DNA of 64,000 nucleotides from an uncultured Bacteroidales bacterium (GTDB lineage: Bacteria > Bacteroidota > Bacteroidia > Bacteroidales > Bacteroidaceae), in the NCBI GenBank assembly GCA_902779845.1, contig CACZCZ010000002.1, positions 148,793 to 212,792 of the forward strand, read 5' to 3'. The translations under genes and the position numbers were made by a program. The notes under the pieces are model-generated. The model was not told where the DNA came from. It made no database searches and was given only the letters and a program-made list of their open reading frames with translations. Position 1 is the first letter of the stretch, and each line of letters starts with the position of its first letter. Positions 1 to 8,686 of this stretch are shown piece by piece.

Positions 1-446
1 CTGACACGCCAGAAAGTCTCGTCGGCATCTGTGATGTTCACGTTCTCCAGCGTCAGCCCCCGCATCTCACGGAAGAATTTCGGCCCATCGATGATGCAGT
101 CGCGCATCACCATATCATTACTGTACCAAATAGCCGAACGCGAGCCCACCTCAAAGTAACAGTTGGTGATGAGCGAACCATCAACGTGCCACCATGGGTA
201 TTTCCCGATGAAGCGGCAGCGGTCTGCCTCGATGCGTTGGCAGCATTTGATGCCGCTCTCACCCTCCGTGATGGTTACGTTTTCAAGTCGTGTATCATGG
301 ATGGCAAACAAGGGGCGTTCACCACCAAACGATTGGTCTTTAATAAGCGTACATTCTCCTTTACTTACAGGATGTGTAGTCGATTCTTTTAACAGTTGCT
401 TTTCTTCCATAAGAATAACAGGATATAATAGTTTATTATCATTCAT
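1..446 (-). CDS. DUF3737 family protein (3' end cut by the window edge)
   Basis: About 148 N-terminal residues are present and the reading frame runs off the left edge. The translation shows the right-handed repeat pattern of DUF3737 proteins: short turns with alternating hydrophobic residues and phrases such as QSFGGERPLFAIHDT, GESGIKCC, YPWWHVDGS, YFEVGSRSAIWYSNDM and ADETFWRV. Family members are beta-helix proteins of unknown biochemical role. The start chosen is the ATG at 446. It overlaps the stop of the upstream MATE gene by 8 bases, indicating translational coupling. A second ATG a few codons downstream (MEEKQ) is also possible. The family call rests on recognition of the repeat signature. 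Confidence 0.75.
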   Translation of the reverse strand, partial: MNDNKLLYPVILMEEKQLLKESTTHPVSKGECTLIKDQSFGGERPLFAIHDTRLENVTITEGESGIKCCQRIEADRCRFIGKYPWWHVDGSLITNCYFEVGSRSAIWYSNDMVMRDCIIDGPKFFREMRGLTLENVNITDADETFWRV

Positions 447-1917
447 TTATCGCCCTCTGCGAGACAGTTTCTTGGGAGAGAGACTGAGTTTTTATCTTCA
501 TCCAGTTCTCCCATTTCAGCCTTACCAGGAAAATTACGCCACGGAACGTGAGCTCAATGGCCATTCCCATCCAAACGCCGTGCAACCCGTATTTGGGCGC
601 CAACAGGGCAGCCAGTGTGACACGCACGAACCACATGGAGAAGAGGTTCATGAATGCAGGTCTCTTTGTGTCGCCGACACCGATGAAACAGCTCATGGCC
701 ACGATGCTGGCCGCAAAGCCGGGCTCTGCCCATGCCTCTATGCGCAAGCATTCTACGCCCAACTGGCGCACCATCTCGTCTGGTGTCAAGGAAGCCATCA
801 TCAGCGGTGCCGCAATGTACATAATCAATCCCATCAGCGTCATCACACCCATCCCCAACAGCGTGGTCATCCACGCGAAACGTTCGGTGAGACGGTAACG
901 CTTGGCACCATAGCTCTGCCCCACCAACGTCGTGGCCGCCTCGCCAATGCCATAGCCCGGCATGTAGCATAAGCTTTCTGCTGTGATTCCCAGCGTGTTG
1001 GCAGCAATAGCAATAGCACCGAGTGGAGCCACGATAATCGTAGTAACAATCTGTGCGGCATTCATCAAAGCACGCTGAAGGAAGACGGGGCCTGCAATAT
1101 CGACAGCTTTACGTAGAATGGCGCGCTCTGGCATATAAGAGCCGGGGGAACCCTTCAGCCGCAACTCAGGACAGCGTGTGGAGGCATACCAAAACAAATA
1201 GCTTGCACAGAGCACCTCTGCCGTCAACGTGCCAAGTGCAGCACCAGCCACGCCCAAGCCAGCGCCAGGGATGGACAAGTAAACATTGAAAGAGAGGAAT
1301 GTGAAAAACACAGAGCGGGACGGCAGTATCAGGAAGAAGTTGAAGACTACGTCCAACACGCACATCACCACATTGGTCACCGATGGAACTTTGATGTTTC
1401 CCGCGCAGCGAAGCATGGAACTCGACAGCATATTAATCATCGCCATCGGAGTGCCCAAAATAAAAATGAAGAAGTAGATTGAGGCATCGACAGCAATATC
1501 CTCGCCGCCACCTAACCATAACGGCAATGAGCCGGAGATGAGCACTCCCACCGTCATCGTGATAGCTGACACCACGATAGCCGCCAACAGGCTCTGCCGA
1601 AAGACATCGCGGGCGCGGGACAGGTTATTGGCGCCCACGAGATGAGCCACCTGCACCGAGAACCCTGTAGCCACACATGAGATGATGCTCCAGAACAGCC
1701 ACGTCGTCGTGGCAATGATGCCAATGCTGGCCGAAGCCTGTGCACCCAACGAGCCCACCATCGCATCGTCGATATAAAACATGAGGATGGTGGAGAGCTG
1801 TGCCACGATGGCAGGAAACGACAACAACAGAGTCAGCCGCAGCTGTTCAGCTGTAGATAACTTCCCGTGATCGCGAATGCGTAAAAGCAGTTCGTCTTTC
1901 TTGCTAAGCGTGCTCAT
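439..1917 (-). CDS. MATE family efflux transporter
   Basis: This 492-residue inner-membrane protein has about twelve hydrophobic segments in two homologous halves, the layout of NorM/DinF-type Na+ or H+ coupled multidrug exporters. Typical MATE features are visible: an N-terminal LLLSFPAIVAQLSTILMFY segment leading to a DDAMVGSLG loop, and a second-half GPVFLQRALMNAAQ segment followed by GIGEAATTLVGQSYGA. The substrate cannot be read from the sequence. It is first in a two-gene operon with the DUF3737 gene, whose start overlaps its stop. A TATTTTTGCG -7 box lies 15-24 bases upstream of the ATG, giving a very short leader. Confidence 0.93.
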   Translation of the reverse strand: MSTLSKKDELLLRIRDHGKLSTAEQLRLTLLLSFPAIVAQLSTILMFYIDDAMVGSLGAQASASIGIIATTTWLFWSIISCVATGFSVQVAHLVGANNLSRARDVFRQSLLAAIVVSAITMTVGVLISGSLPLWLGGGEDIAVDASIYFFIFILGTPMAMINMLSSSMLRCAGNIKVPSVTNVVMCVLDVVFNFFLILPSRSVFFTFLSFNVYLSIPGAGLGVAGAALGTLTAEVLCASYLFWYASTRCPELRLKGSPGSYMPERAILRKAVDIAGPVFLQRALMNAAQIVTTIIVAPLGAIAIAANTLGITAESLCYMPGYGIGEAATTLVGQSYGAKRYRLTERFAWMTTLLGMGVMTLMGLIMYIAAPLMMASLTPDEMVRQLGVECLRIEAWAEPGFAASIVAMSCFIGVGDTKRPAFMNLFSMWFVRVTLAALLAPKYGLHGVWMGMAIELTFRGVIFLVRLKWENWMKIKTQSLSQETVSQRAINE

Positions 1918-1931
1918 TGCCTGATTTACGG

Positions 1932-1941
1932 CGCAAAAATA
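1932..1941 (-). promoter_or_regulatory. Bacteroidota-type -7 promoter box for the MATE operon
   Basis: Read on the minus strand this is TATTTTTGCG, matching the TAnnTTTG box of the Bacteroidota primary sigma factor. It sits just upstream of the MATE start codon, implying a leader of roughly a dozen bases. The -33 element is not clear. Confidence 0.55.
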
Positions 1942-2002
1942 GTCAAAAAAAGGGATTCCTCATCTACAAATGACCCTTTTTCTGTAAAAAAAGGGCTAAG
2001 AA

Positions 2003-2018
2003 TGATGTTCGAACATCA
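2003..2018. promoter_or_regulatory. Perfect 16-bp palindrome, candidate operator
   Basis: TGATGTTCGAACATCA is a perfect inverted repeat without a spacer. It lies 8 bases upstream of the -7 box that serves the aldose-epimerase-like gene, so it occupies the -33 region, where a bound repressor would block RNA polymerase. It is also in the intergenic space shared with the divergent MATE operon. No regulator gene is adjacent. Confidence 0.5.
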
Positions 2019-2026
2019 GAAATCAC

Positions 2027-2036
2027 TATCTTTGCA
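2027..2036 (+). promoter_or_regulatory. -7 promoter box for the aldose-epimerase-like gene
   Basis: TATCTTTGCA is the best form of the Bacteroidota -7 box. It ends 10 bases before the ATG at 2047, so transcription would start close to that codon. Confidence 0.7.
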
Positions 2037-2046
2037 GCATTGAAAC

Positions 2047-2949
2047 ATGAGTGTAATCATAAAAAATGAAACGATGGAATATTTGTCCAATGGAATCATC
2101 GAGATTGAGATTGCACCAATAGGTGCAGAACTGCAAAGCATCCGACGTGTAGCTGCGCCCACCGAATATCTCTGGCAGGGCGACCCGACTTACTGGGGAC
2201 GTCGTGCGCCCATACTCTTTCCCATCGTAGGTCGCTTATGGGAAAACACGGCGCATTTCGGCGATAAAAGTTACGAAATTTTCCAACACGGTTTCGCTCG
2301 GGATATGCTCTTCACGAAGATTGTGGACGAAGACCGCCACTTGGCGTTCAGCGTTCGATCCAACGAGGAGAGCCTCCGTCTTTGGCCCTTCAACTTCGAG
2401 TTGCGCATCGACTACACACTTCTGCGTAACGTTCTGACAGTTTCCTGGAGCGTCACGAACCTCGACACACGCGTTATGCCCTTCCAAATTGGCGCTCATC
2501 CCGCGTTCATGTACACCCATTACAATCCCGATGACGAAGTCCATGGTTTCCTCTCCTTCAACGCCGACAGTCCACTCGTCAGTACCAAGATTGCCCCTGG
2601 CGGCTATGCCGATGCCACAACCTTCGACGTGGAGATTCCGGCAGACGGTCTGCTTCCACTGACGAATGAAACCTTCCTGTGTGACACCATTCTGGAAGCC
2701 ACAGGCCGCCTCAATCGCATCACATTGCACGACAAGGACGGACGACCGCTCGTCACCATGCGCCACTCTATGCCCATCACGGCACTGTGGTCTCCCAACA
2801 ACGGCCGCGCACCCTTCATGTGCATCGAACCATGGCACGGTTGCTGCGACCCAACAGGCTACACAAGCGACTTCTCTAACCGTCAATTCATTGAATGCGT
2901 GGCTCCCGGTGAGACTTGGAGCACCGCCTATGAAATCATGATCGAATGA
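2047..2949 (+). CDS. Aldose 1-epimerase family protein (LacX-like)
   Basis: The 300-residue protein belongs to the galactose-mutarotase-like fold, LacX subgroup. Matching features are GAELQSI near the N-terminus, YLWQGDPTYWGRRAPILFPIVGRL, the histidine in GAHPAF and the late EPWHGCCDPTGY segment. Related enzymes interconvert the anomers of free or phosphorylated aldohexoses in the cytoplasm; the substrate here is unknown. The start at 2047 lies only about 10 bases after the promoter box. The next ATG, 27 bases on (MEYLSNG), agrees better with the usual N-terminus of the family and gives 291 residues. The downstream glycosyltransferase gene overlaps it in an ATGA arrangement. Confidence 0.85.
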   Translation: MSVIIKNETMEYLSNGIIEIEIAPIGAELQSIRRVAAPTEYLWQGDPTYWGRRAPILFPIVGRLWENTAHFGDKSYEIFQHGFARDMLFTKIVDEDRHLAFSVRSNEESLRLWPFNFELRIDYTLLRNVLTVSWSVTNLDTRVMPFQIGAHPAFMYTHYNPDDEVHGFLSFNADSPLVSTKIAPGGYADATTFDVEIPADGLLPLTNETFLCDTILEATGRLNRITLHDKDGRPLVTMRHSMPITALWSPNNGRAPFMCIEPWHGCCDPTGYTSDFSNRQFIECVAPGETWSTAYEIMIE

Positions 2950-3824
2950 AACTCTCTATTCTCATCCCCACCTATAATTATAACGCGCGCGCATTAGTGT
3001 GCAATCTCCATCGCTTGGCACAGGAAGAAGGTGTCGAAGCTGAAATCATCATCGGCGACGACGCCTCTACCAACGATACCGAATGGTTTGCCGAAGTGGA
3101 ACAACTCAGTCATGTGAGCGTGATGCACGAGACCGTCAATCAGGGACGTGCCATCATCCGCAACCATCTTGCCGATGCCTCCCATGGGGAATGGCTTTGG
3201 TTCATCGATGCCGATGCCGAAGTGCCTCCCACCTTCTCGCTCAGCATCGCCCTCCACACGGGCACCATGGCCCCGGCTGTCTGCGGCGGACTGTACCACG
3301 CCGATGTCAAGCCCGCGCCCGAGAAGATGCTCCGCTACAAATACGAGATGGATGCCGACGAGAAACGCTCGGCAGACCAGCGCAGCGAGTTTCCCCACCA
3401 CCACATCACCACCTTCAACCTGCTCGTTCGGCGCGATGTATTCCTTCAGATTCGCTTCAATGAACACTGCGACAAGTACGGCTACGAAGATGTCATGTTC
3501 GGGTTGGAGCTGGAGCGTCACCGAATCGCTGTCCTACACATCGAAGACCCTCTCATTCACAACGGATTAGACACAAACAGCGAATTCTTAGAGAAGACCG
3601 AGATTGCCATGCACTCGCTCCACAAGATATCAAGCAGTATGCCTTCGGATGGTAATGGTATCGTGAGAGTGGCACGCCATCTGCAGGAAACCAAAATGAC
3701 GTGGGCCGTGCGCCTGCTGTTCAAACTCCTGCGTCGTCCCATTCGCAAGAACCTGCTGGGCAGTCATCCCCTCCTACCCCTCTTCCAATTCTATAAACTC
3801 GGCTACTACCTGTGCCTGAAATAG
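2946..3824 (+). CDS. Glycosyltransferase family 2 protein
   Basis: This 292-residue GT-A fold protein opens with the family 2 signature LSILIPTYNYNARALV. It continues with EIIIGDDASTNDT and the metal- and nucleotide-sugar-binding FIDADAE, a DxD-type motif. It probably transfers a sugar from a nucleotide-sugar donor in envelope glycan synthesis. Acceptor and donor are not predictable. Only a weak hydrophobic C-terminus is present, so it is probably cytoplasmic or peripheral. Its ATG overlaps the stop of the epimerase-like gene, so the two are co-translated. It converges with rarA, with only 22 bases between the genes and no evident terminator. Confidence 0.87.
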   Translation: MKLSILIPTYNYNARALVCNLHRLAQEEGVEAEIIIGDDASTNDTEWFAEVEQLSHVSVMHETVNQGRAIIRNHLADASHGEWLWFIDADAEVPPTFSLSIALHTGTMAPAVCGGLYHADVKPAPEKMLRYKYEMDADEKRSADQRSEFPHHHITTFNLLVRRDVFLQIRFNEHCDKYGYEDVMFGLELERHRIAVLHIEDPLIHNGLDTNSEFLEKTEIAMHSLHKISSSMPSDGNGIVRVARHLQETKMTWAVRLLFKLLRRPIRKNLLGSHPLLPLFQFYKLGYYLCLK

Positions 3825-3846
3825 TCCTCCCCCTCTCAACACTCAG

Positions 3847-5118
3847 CTAACTCTTATACCTTTCTCCCCACAGCTGGATCATGCGCTCGTGAAGTTTACT
3901 CTCGGCAGGATTCTGCTGTGCATGCCAGAAACGTTGGGTGACGCCGTCGGGCAAGAACTGCTGATCCACGAAATGGCCTTCGTAGTCGTGTGCATATTTG
4001 TAGCCCTTGGCATAGCCCAGTTCTTCCATCAATTCTGTAGGCGCATTGCGCAGGTGCAGTGGAACAGGTTGATTGCCCGTTTGCTTCACGAACGCGAGGG
4101 CATCATTGATAGCCATATATGCCGAATTGCTCTTGGGCGATGTAGCCAGATAGATGGTAGCTTCGGCCAAGGGAATGCGCCCCTCAGGCCACCCTATCTT
4201 CATCACCGTGTCGAAGGCAGCGTTGGCCAGCAGCAACGCGTTGGGATTTGCCAGTCCGATATCTTCTGAAGCCGAGATGACCAGACGACGAGCGATGAAA
4301 GCCGGGTCTTCGCCACCTTCAATCATGCGTGCAAGCCAGTAGATGGCACCGTCAGGGTCGCTGCCCCGGATGCTCTTGATGAACGCCGAAATGATGTCAT
4401 AATGCATCTCGCCACCTTTGTCATAGGCCAAAGGATTCTGCTGCAGGCGGTCAGCCACCAACTGATCCGTAATCTCTACGGGGTGATCCTCACTGCCAGT
4501 ATCAGTCACCAGTTCCAAGATGTTCAACAACTTACGAGCATCACCACCACTGTAACGCAGCAGTGCGTCTGTCTCCTTCACGCTGATCTGCTTCTGTTTC
4601 AGCTCCGCATCTTCATGAATAGCGCGGTCCACCAACTGTAGCAAGTCCTCCTTGCCCAACGATTTCAGGACATAAACGGCACAGCGCGACAGCAATGGCC
4701 TAATCACCTCAAAAGACGGATTCTCAGTAGTGGCTCCAATGAGCGTCACCACACCCTGCTCCACAGCACCAAGCAGTGAGTCCTGCTGGGATTTCGAAAA
4801 GCGATGGATTTCGTCAATAAACAGAATCGGGCTTTTCTGTTGGAAGAAGCGATTCCCTTTGGCACGATCAATCACCTCACGAACCTCCTTCACGCCACTC
4901 GTCACTGCCGACAACGTGTAGAAAGGCGTCTCAAGTGTGTGTGCAATAATCTGCGCCAACGTTGTCTTTCCTACACCCGGCGGTCCCCACAGGATAAAGC
5001 TTGAGATGCGTCCACTCTCGATCATGCGACGTAAAACAGCATCACGGCCAACAAGATGTTGCTGACCGATATACCCGTCAAGCGTAACGGGGCGCATTCG
5101 TTCTGCTAAGGGTTTCAC
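3847..5118 (-). CDS. rarA: Replication-associated recombination protein A (AAA ATPase)
   Basis: The 423-residue protein is full length for the RarA/MgsA/WRNIP1 clamp-loader-like AAA+ family, which acts at stalled replication forks with SSB. Visible motifs are the N-terminal PLAERMRPVTLDGYIGQQHL, Walker A GPPGVGKTTL, Walker B LFIDEIHRF, sensor-1 IGATTENPSF, and the C-terminal oligomerisation region with ASEDIGLANPNAL and YKYAHDYEGHFVDQQFLP. The start at 5118 gives the canonical N-terminus. Upstream on the same strand is the tRNA-Gly gene, separated by a large inverted repeat. Confidence 0.95.
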   Translation of the reverse strand: MKPLAERMRPVTLDGYIGQQHLVGRDAVLRRMIESGRISSFILWGPPGVGKTTLAQIIAHTLETPFYTLSAVTSGVKEVREVIDRAKGNRFFQQKSPILFIDEIHRFSKSQQDSLLGAVEQGVVTLIGATTENPSFEVIRPLLSRCAVYVLKSLGKEDLLQLVDRAIHEDAELKQKQISVKETDALLRYSGGDARKLLNILELVTDTGSEDHPVEITDQLVADRLQQNPLAYDKGGEMHYDIISAFIKSIRGSDPDGAIYWLARMIEGGEDPAFIARRLVISASEDIGLANPNALLLANAAFDTVMKIGWPEGRIPLAEATIYLATSPKSNSAYMAINDALAFVKQTGNQPVPLHLRNAPTELMEELGYAKGYKYAHDYEGHFVDQQFLPDGVTQRFWHAQQNPAESKLHERMIQLWGERYKS

Positions 5119-5148
5119 TGATGGATGAACGAATTAACGGTTGAATGA

Positions 5149-5202
5149 ATTAACAGATTAACAACTTAGCATACTTCTATGTTAACCTGTTAATCTGTTA
5201 AT
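5149..5202. repeat. 15-bp perfect inverted repeat between tRNA-Gly and rarA
   Basis: ATTAACAGATTAACA at 5149-5163 is the exact reverse complement of the 15 bases at 5188-5202, with a 24-base loop. Each arm is itself two copies of a 7-8-base unit (TTAACAGA-like). More degenerate copies continue toward the rarA start (5122-5148). In RNA it would form a long AU-rich hairpin just 3' of the tRNA, so it could serve in tRNA 3' processing or termination. Confidence 0.75.
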
Positions 5203-5210
5203 GAGTTTCG

Positions 5211-5283
5211 AGCGATAGACGGGACTCGAACCCGCGACCCTCGGCTTGGGAAGCCAATGCTCTACCAACTGAGCTACTATCGC
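5211..5283 (-). tRNA. tRNA-Gly (anticodon CCC)
   Basis: A full cloverleaf can be folded on the minus strand. The 7-bp acceptor GCGATAG/CTATCGC is followed by a D-arm with GCTC/GAGC, an anticodon stem TTGGC/GCCGA with loop TTCCCAA (anticodon CCC), and a T-arm GCGGG-TTCGAGT-CCCGT. The discriminator is T, as is usual for bacterial glycine tRNAs. CCA is not encoded. A TACCTTTGCA promoter box lies 19 bases upstream. Confidence 0.95.
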
Positions 5284-5301
5284 AATCTTGCGAAATGCGA
5301 C

Positions 5302-5311
5302 TGCAAAGGTA
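5302..5311 (-). promoter_or_regulatory. -7 promoter box for tRNA-Gly
   Basis: TACCTTTGCA on the minus strand, with a TTG about 20 bases further upstream that fits the -33 element. It is correctly spaced to start transcription a few bases before the tRNA. Confidence 0.65.
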
Positions 5312-5360
5312 CAAACCTTTAGCGATTCACGCAAGGTTTTAAGGCTTTTTAAACATTTTT

Positions 5361-8300
5361 TCAGCGGATAAAGTTACGAAACTGCATAATCCCAAGATGA
5401 TTGCCATCCAGCGCCTCCACTTCTTCCAGGAACTTTTCGGCCTTCTGTCTGTCACCCATGCCGTAGTAACCAAGGGCCAGCATATACTTGCAGTGGATCA
5501 GGTTCTTCGTGTCGAGCGAGTCTTCCCAAATCAGCAGATCAGGCAGCGAAACGGCAAAGTAGTCCATAACCTGCTTTTCGAAGATGTGCTGTTTGCCGTA
5601 GTTGATGAGCTTGTAGAAACGTCCGTGAGCCTCGTCGGTGCGCCCCAGTTTCAACAGTGCCATGCCCTGATAGAAAATCTTGTCTGGTTTGGCATCGTTG
5701 TAGTACATGGCAGCGGCAGGCTCCTGAGGTCCCTTAGTGGCCTCTTCCCAGCACGCAACAGCCTTATTCTGCTGACCAAGGCCCTCATAGGCCACGCCTA
5801 ACAGATAGTAGAAGTCGTTCTCCTGAGCGCCATAGAGTTTGCCTTCACCGAGATGGCTGGGATATTCCAGGCACTCACGCAGCAGGCTTACAGCCTCCTC
5901 AAAATCTTTGGTTTCCAATGCCTTTAGAGCCAATCCCACGCGACACATCTGGTACTGCGCAGGCACCTTTCCTTCACCTCCTTCCCACGGGTGGAAGATG
6001 TGAGCATCAAGTTTCTTCATGGCCTCTTCATAGCGACCCAATTGGTTCAATAGCGTGATTTCTTCCAATACGAGGTCGTCGCGCTGAGCTACCAGTTCCG
6101 GGTATCTCTGTAGGAAGGCCAGACGTTCTGCATGAGGCTTCTGCAGCCGCTTGTAGAGTTGGTCGAGTTCCATGAGGATACGTGAGTCCGTCTCATCAAG
6201 GGCAAAAGCTTTTTCCATCATCACCAGCGCCTCCTGCTGCTTGTTCTGCTTATTGAATCGTGCCAGAGCAAGGTTGCGCCATACGCTTGGGAACGTGGCA
6301 TCAAGTTCTGAGGAGCGCTCCCAGTTCTCGACGGCCACATCATACTGGCGCTTGTCGTAAAACAGACAGCCCAGGTAATAGGGAGCCTTGGCACCTGCAG
6401 GATTCAAGTTCTTTGCACACTCCAGTGCAAGGATATCCTCCAGACGATTGGGGAAGCAACAGTAAGGATCTGTTTCCTCAGCCTTCACGAAGCAGGCCTT
6501 GGCTTCATCCGTTTCGCCCATCATGGCCAGGGCATAGCCCATATAATAATAGGTCATCGGGTGGTTCTGTGCACCCTCCAGGCTAAGCACCTCTATACAC
6601 TCCTTCCATAGTCCCGCCTGGGCGTAGTCAAGGGCCAGTTCGTGGTAATTGTAAGCATTCCCATGCATCAGGCTGGTCATGCGGCTCAGCGGCTCCTGGT
6701 CACCTGAGAGTAAAGACTCCTCAAACATACATCCATAGTTAAAGTGGTCTTTATCATACGATTCAGTAATCCATCCTAAAGCCTCGTCATAACGTTCCAG
6801 TTTTCGCAGGACAGAAGCTTTCAAGGCACGTGCCTTGTGGTTGTTGGCATTGAACTGCAATGCACGTTCCACCTCGTCAAGTGCATCGTCATAGCGCGCC
6901 TCACTCACGCTGACACACGCAGCCTCGAAATAGCCGGCATCAGCCCACGCCTTATTCCATGTGGACTTCCAGAACAACTGGTAAGCATCGTGGGAAAGGC
7001 CCTGGTATTTCAGGGCGAGTGCAAGATTGAAGATAGCCTCGCCGTCATAGGGGTTCGGATTGCGCTTCTGCCAGATTCTTACAGCACGACGCAGGTACTC
7101 CTCAGCCCGACTGAAACGTCCGCGACGCAGATACCACAGCCCCATCTGGTTCAGGCAACGCACATCATTAGGATCGCGGCGCAGCGCCTCATCGTAGTAG
7201 TCAAGTGCAGACCATGTTGCATGACGGTACTGCTCAAGATGAACACCCGTCAAATAAAGCTGATCGTTGGTCTTGGTTTCTTGTGGCGACAGCGCAGCCT
7301 CTGCGGCATCGGGGATCGGTCGGATTTCATCATCCTCGGCACACCACATCAACAGCGGCGACGGATGGGAAGTCTGCAGTGAGAGGATTGAAAATACCAG
7401 CTCGTGGAGTTTGGCGCCCTGCACATTGACATCTTCCTGCAGCACAGCCTCCGGCGACAGCGTAACACGCTTGTCCATATACACCTGCCCCGACTTGTTC
7501 TGCAGCACAAGACGAACTTCCTGCTTCGAAGTGGCAAGCACCTTGAGATGCCCACCTTCTTCAATATTGAATATGAAGTCCTTGGTGGCCTGTTTCACAA
7601 TGCCAATCTCGCGATAGGGCATGAAGTATTGCACAAACTGTTTCTCCTCATACGGCATAAGCCATGTGAAATCGGGCTGATTCTCAGTATATACGCCCGC
7701 CATCAACTCTATGTAAGGGCGAAATCCCCGGCGCTGCACGTCCCACTTCGCGGCTTCCTCCGGGGTCGCTTCGTCAGTCAGGTTGCGGTCCCATGCGCGA
7801 CCGAAGTCGCCATTTCCCCATGTCCACTGCTTCTTCCCGGGCGAGTAGTGATGACTGGCCACATGTAGCATCCCTGCCTTGGTGTCGTTTTCGTAGCCAC
7901 CTTCGAAGTCGTACTTCGAGTTGACAGCCATATAGCTGGTAGGTACAAAGATGTTCTTATAGTTGGAGATGTCAACGCCAGCTGAATAGTCCATCTTATA
8001 ATATGTACCCGTAGCTATCGGGAAACTCGACACTGCACGCTTACCATGGTCGAAGACAGCGTTCACATCGGGCGGGAACACACTCTGGTACTCATCGTTC
8101 ACCTCCACAGCGGGATTGGCCCACCAGAGGAAAGTCTGTGGCAAACTGGTGCGATTGCTCACGCGCCCTTGAATCTCCAGATAAGCACAACCCGGGCGCA
8201 GCGTAAAGCCAGCCATACCTTTCTGATGGAACATACGCTCCATCTCATTGACCCAAACCGTGACCGAGCCATCGGCGTTCTCCACAATCGTAGAATCAAC

Positions 8301-8684
8301 GGGCATATAGGTGCTGGGGCGATGGTGCTGAGGCCAGTTGAACTCGATGCCGCCAGAAATCCAAGGGCCCGCGAGCCCCACAAGGGCGGGCTTGATCACA
8401 TGGTTGTAGTAAACGAAGTGGCGTTTACGAATCTTGTCGTATGCCATCTGCACGCGTCCGCCCAGTTCGGGCAGTACCATCACCTTGATGTACTCGTTCT
8501 CCAGCCAGACGGCGTGATAGTCCACATCCTTCTTCTCGTCACTCATTGATTCGATAACGGGATAGGGATAGACGACACCGCTTGAGCCTTGATACACTCT
8601 CTTCTCCAAGAAGATGGGGTTCTTCTCGGGTGCTCCCACTTCATACGTGGGAATCGTTACTACTTCTCTCCAAGCCTTAACCAT
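5361..8684 (-). CDS. DUF5107 domain and tetratricopeptide repeat protein
   Basis: The protein has 1107 residues and no signal peptide. The N-terminal ~340 residues form a DUF5107 domain, recognisable from LPELGGRVQMAYDKIRKRHFVYYN, GGIEFNWPQHHRPSTYMP and FLWWANPAV. The arrangement resembles the carbohydrate-binding beta-sandwich of aldose-epimerase/GH superfamily enzymes. Residues ~470-1100 are a long series of TPR-type helical hairpins (for example DVRCLNQMGLWYLRRGRFSRAEEYLRRA). Function is unproven. It shares an operon with a sugar-porter transporter 2 bases upstream, which suggests a role in cytoplasmic handling or sensing of an imported carbohydrate; that is inference. The ATG at 8684 is well supported by the family-like N-terminus VVTIPTYEVG. 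Confidence 0.88.
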   Translation of the reverse strand: MVKAWREVVTIPTYEVGAPEKNPIFLEKRVYQGSSGVVYPYPVIESMSDEKKDVDYHAVWLENEYIKVMVLPELGGRVQMAYDKIRKRHFVYYNHVIKPALVGLAGPWISGGIEFNWPQHHRPSTYMPVDSTIVENADGSVTVWVNEMERMFHQKGMAGFTLRPGCAYLEIQGRVSNRTSLPQTFLWWANPAVEVNDEYQSVFPPDVNAVFDHGKRAVSSFPIATGTYYKMDYSAGVDISNYKNIFVPTSYMAVNSKYDFEGGYENDTKAGMLHVASHHYSPGKKQWTWGNGDFGRAWDRNLTDEATPEEAAKWDVQRRGFRPYIELMAGVYTENQPDFTWLMPYEEKQFVQYFMPYREIGIVKQATKDFIFNIEEGGHLKVLATSKQEVRLVLQNKSGQVYMDKRVTLSPEAVLQEDVNVQGAKLHELVFSILSLQTSHPSPLLMWCAEDDEIRPIPDAAEAALSPQETKTNDQLYLTGVHLEQYRHATWSALDYYDEALRRDPNDVRCLNQMGLWYLRRGRFSRAEEYLRRAVRIWQKRNPNPYDGEAIFNLALALKYQGLSHDAYQLFWKSTWNKAWADAGYFEAACVSVSEARYDDALDEVERALQFNANNHKARALKASVLRKLERYDEALGWITESYDKDHFNYGCMFEESLLSGDQEPLSRMTSLMHGNAYNYHELALDYAQAGLWKECIEVLSLEGAQNHPMTYYYMGYALAMMGETDEAKACFVKAEETDPYCCFPNRLEDILALECAKNLNPAGAKAPYYLGCLFYDKRQYDVAVENWERSSELDATFPSVWRNLALARFNKQNKQQEALVMMEKAFALDETDSRILMELDQLYKRLQKPHAERLAFLQRYPELVAQRDDLVLEEITLLNQLGRYEEAMKKLDAHIFHPWEGGEGKVPAQYQMCRVGLALKALETKDFEEAVSLLRECLEYPSHLGEGKLYGAQENDFYYLLGVAYEGLGQQNKAVACWEEATKGPQEPAAAMYYNDAKPDKIFYQGMALLKLGRTDEAHGRFYKLINYGKQHIFEKQVMDYFAVSLPDLLIWEDSLDTKNLIHCKYMLALGYYGMGDRQKAEKFLEEVEALDGNHLGIMQFRNFIR

Positions 8685-8686
8685 GA

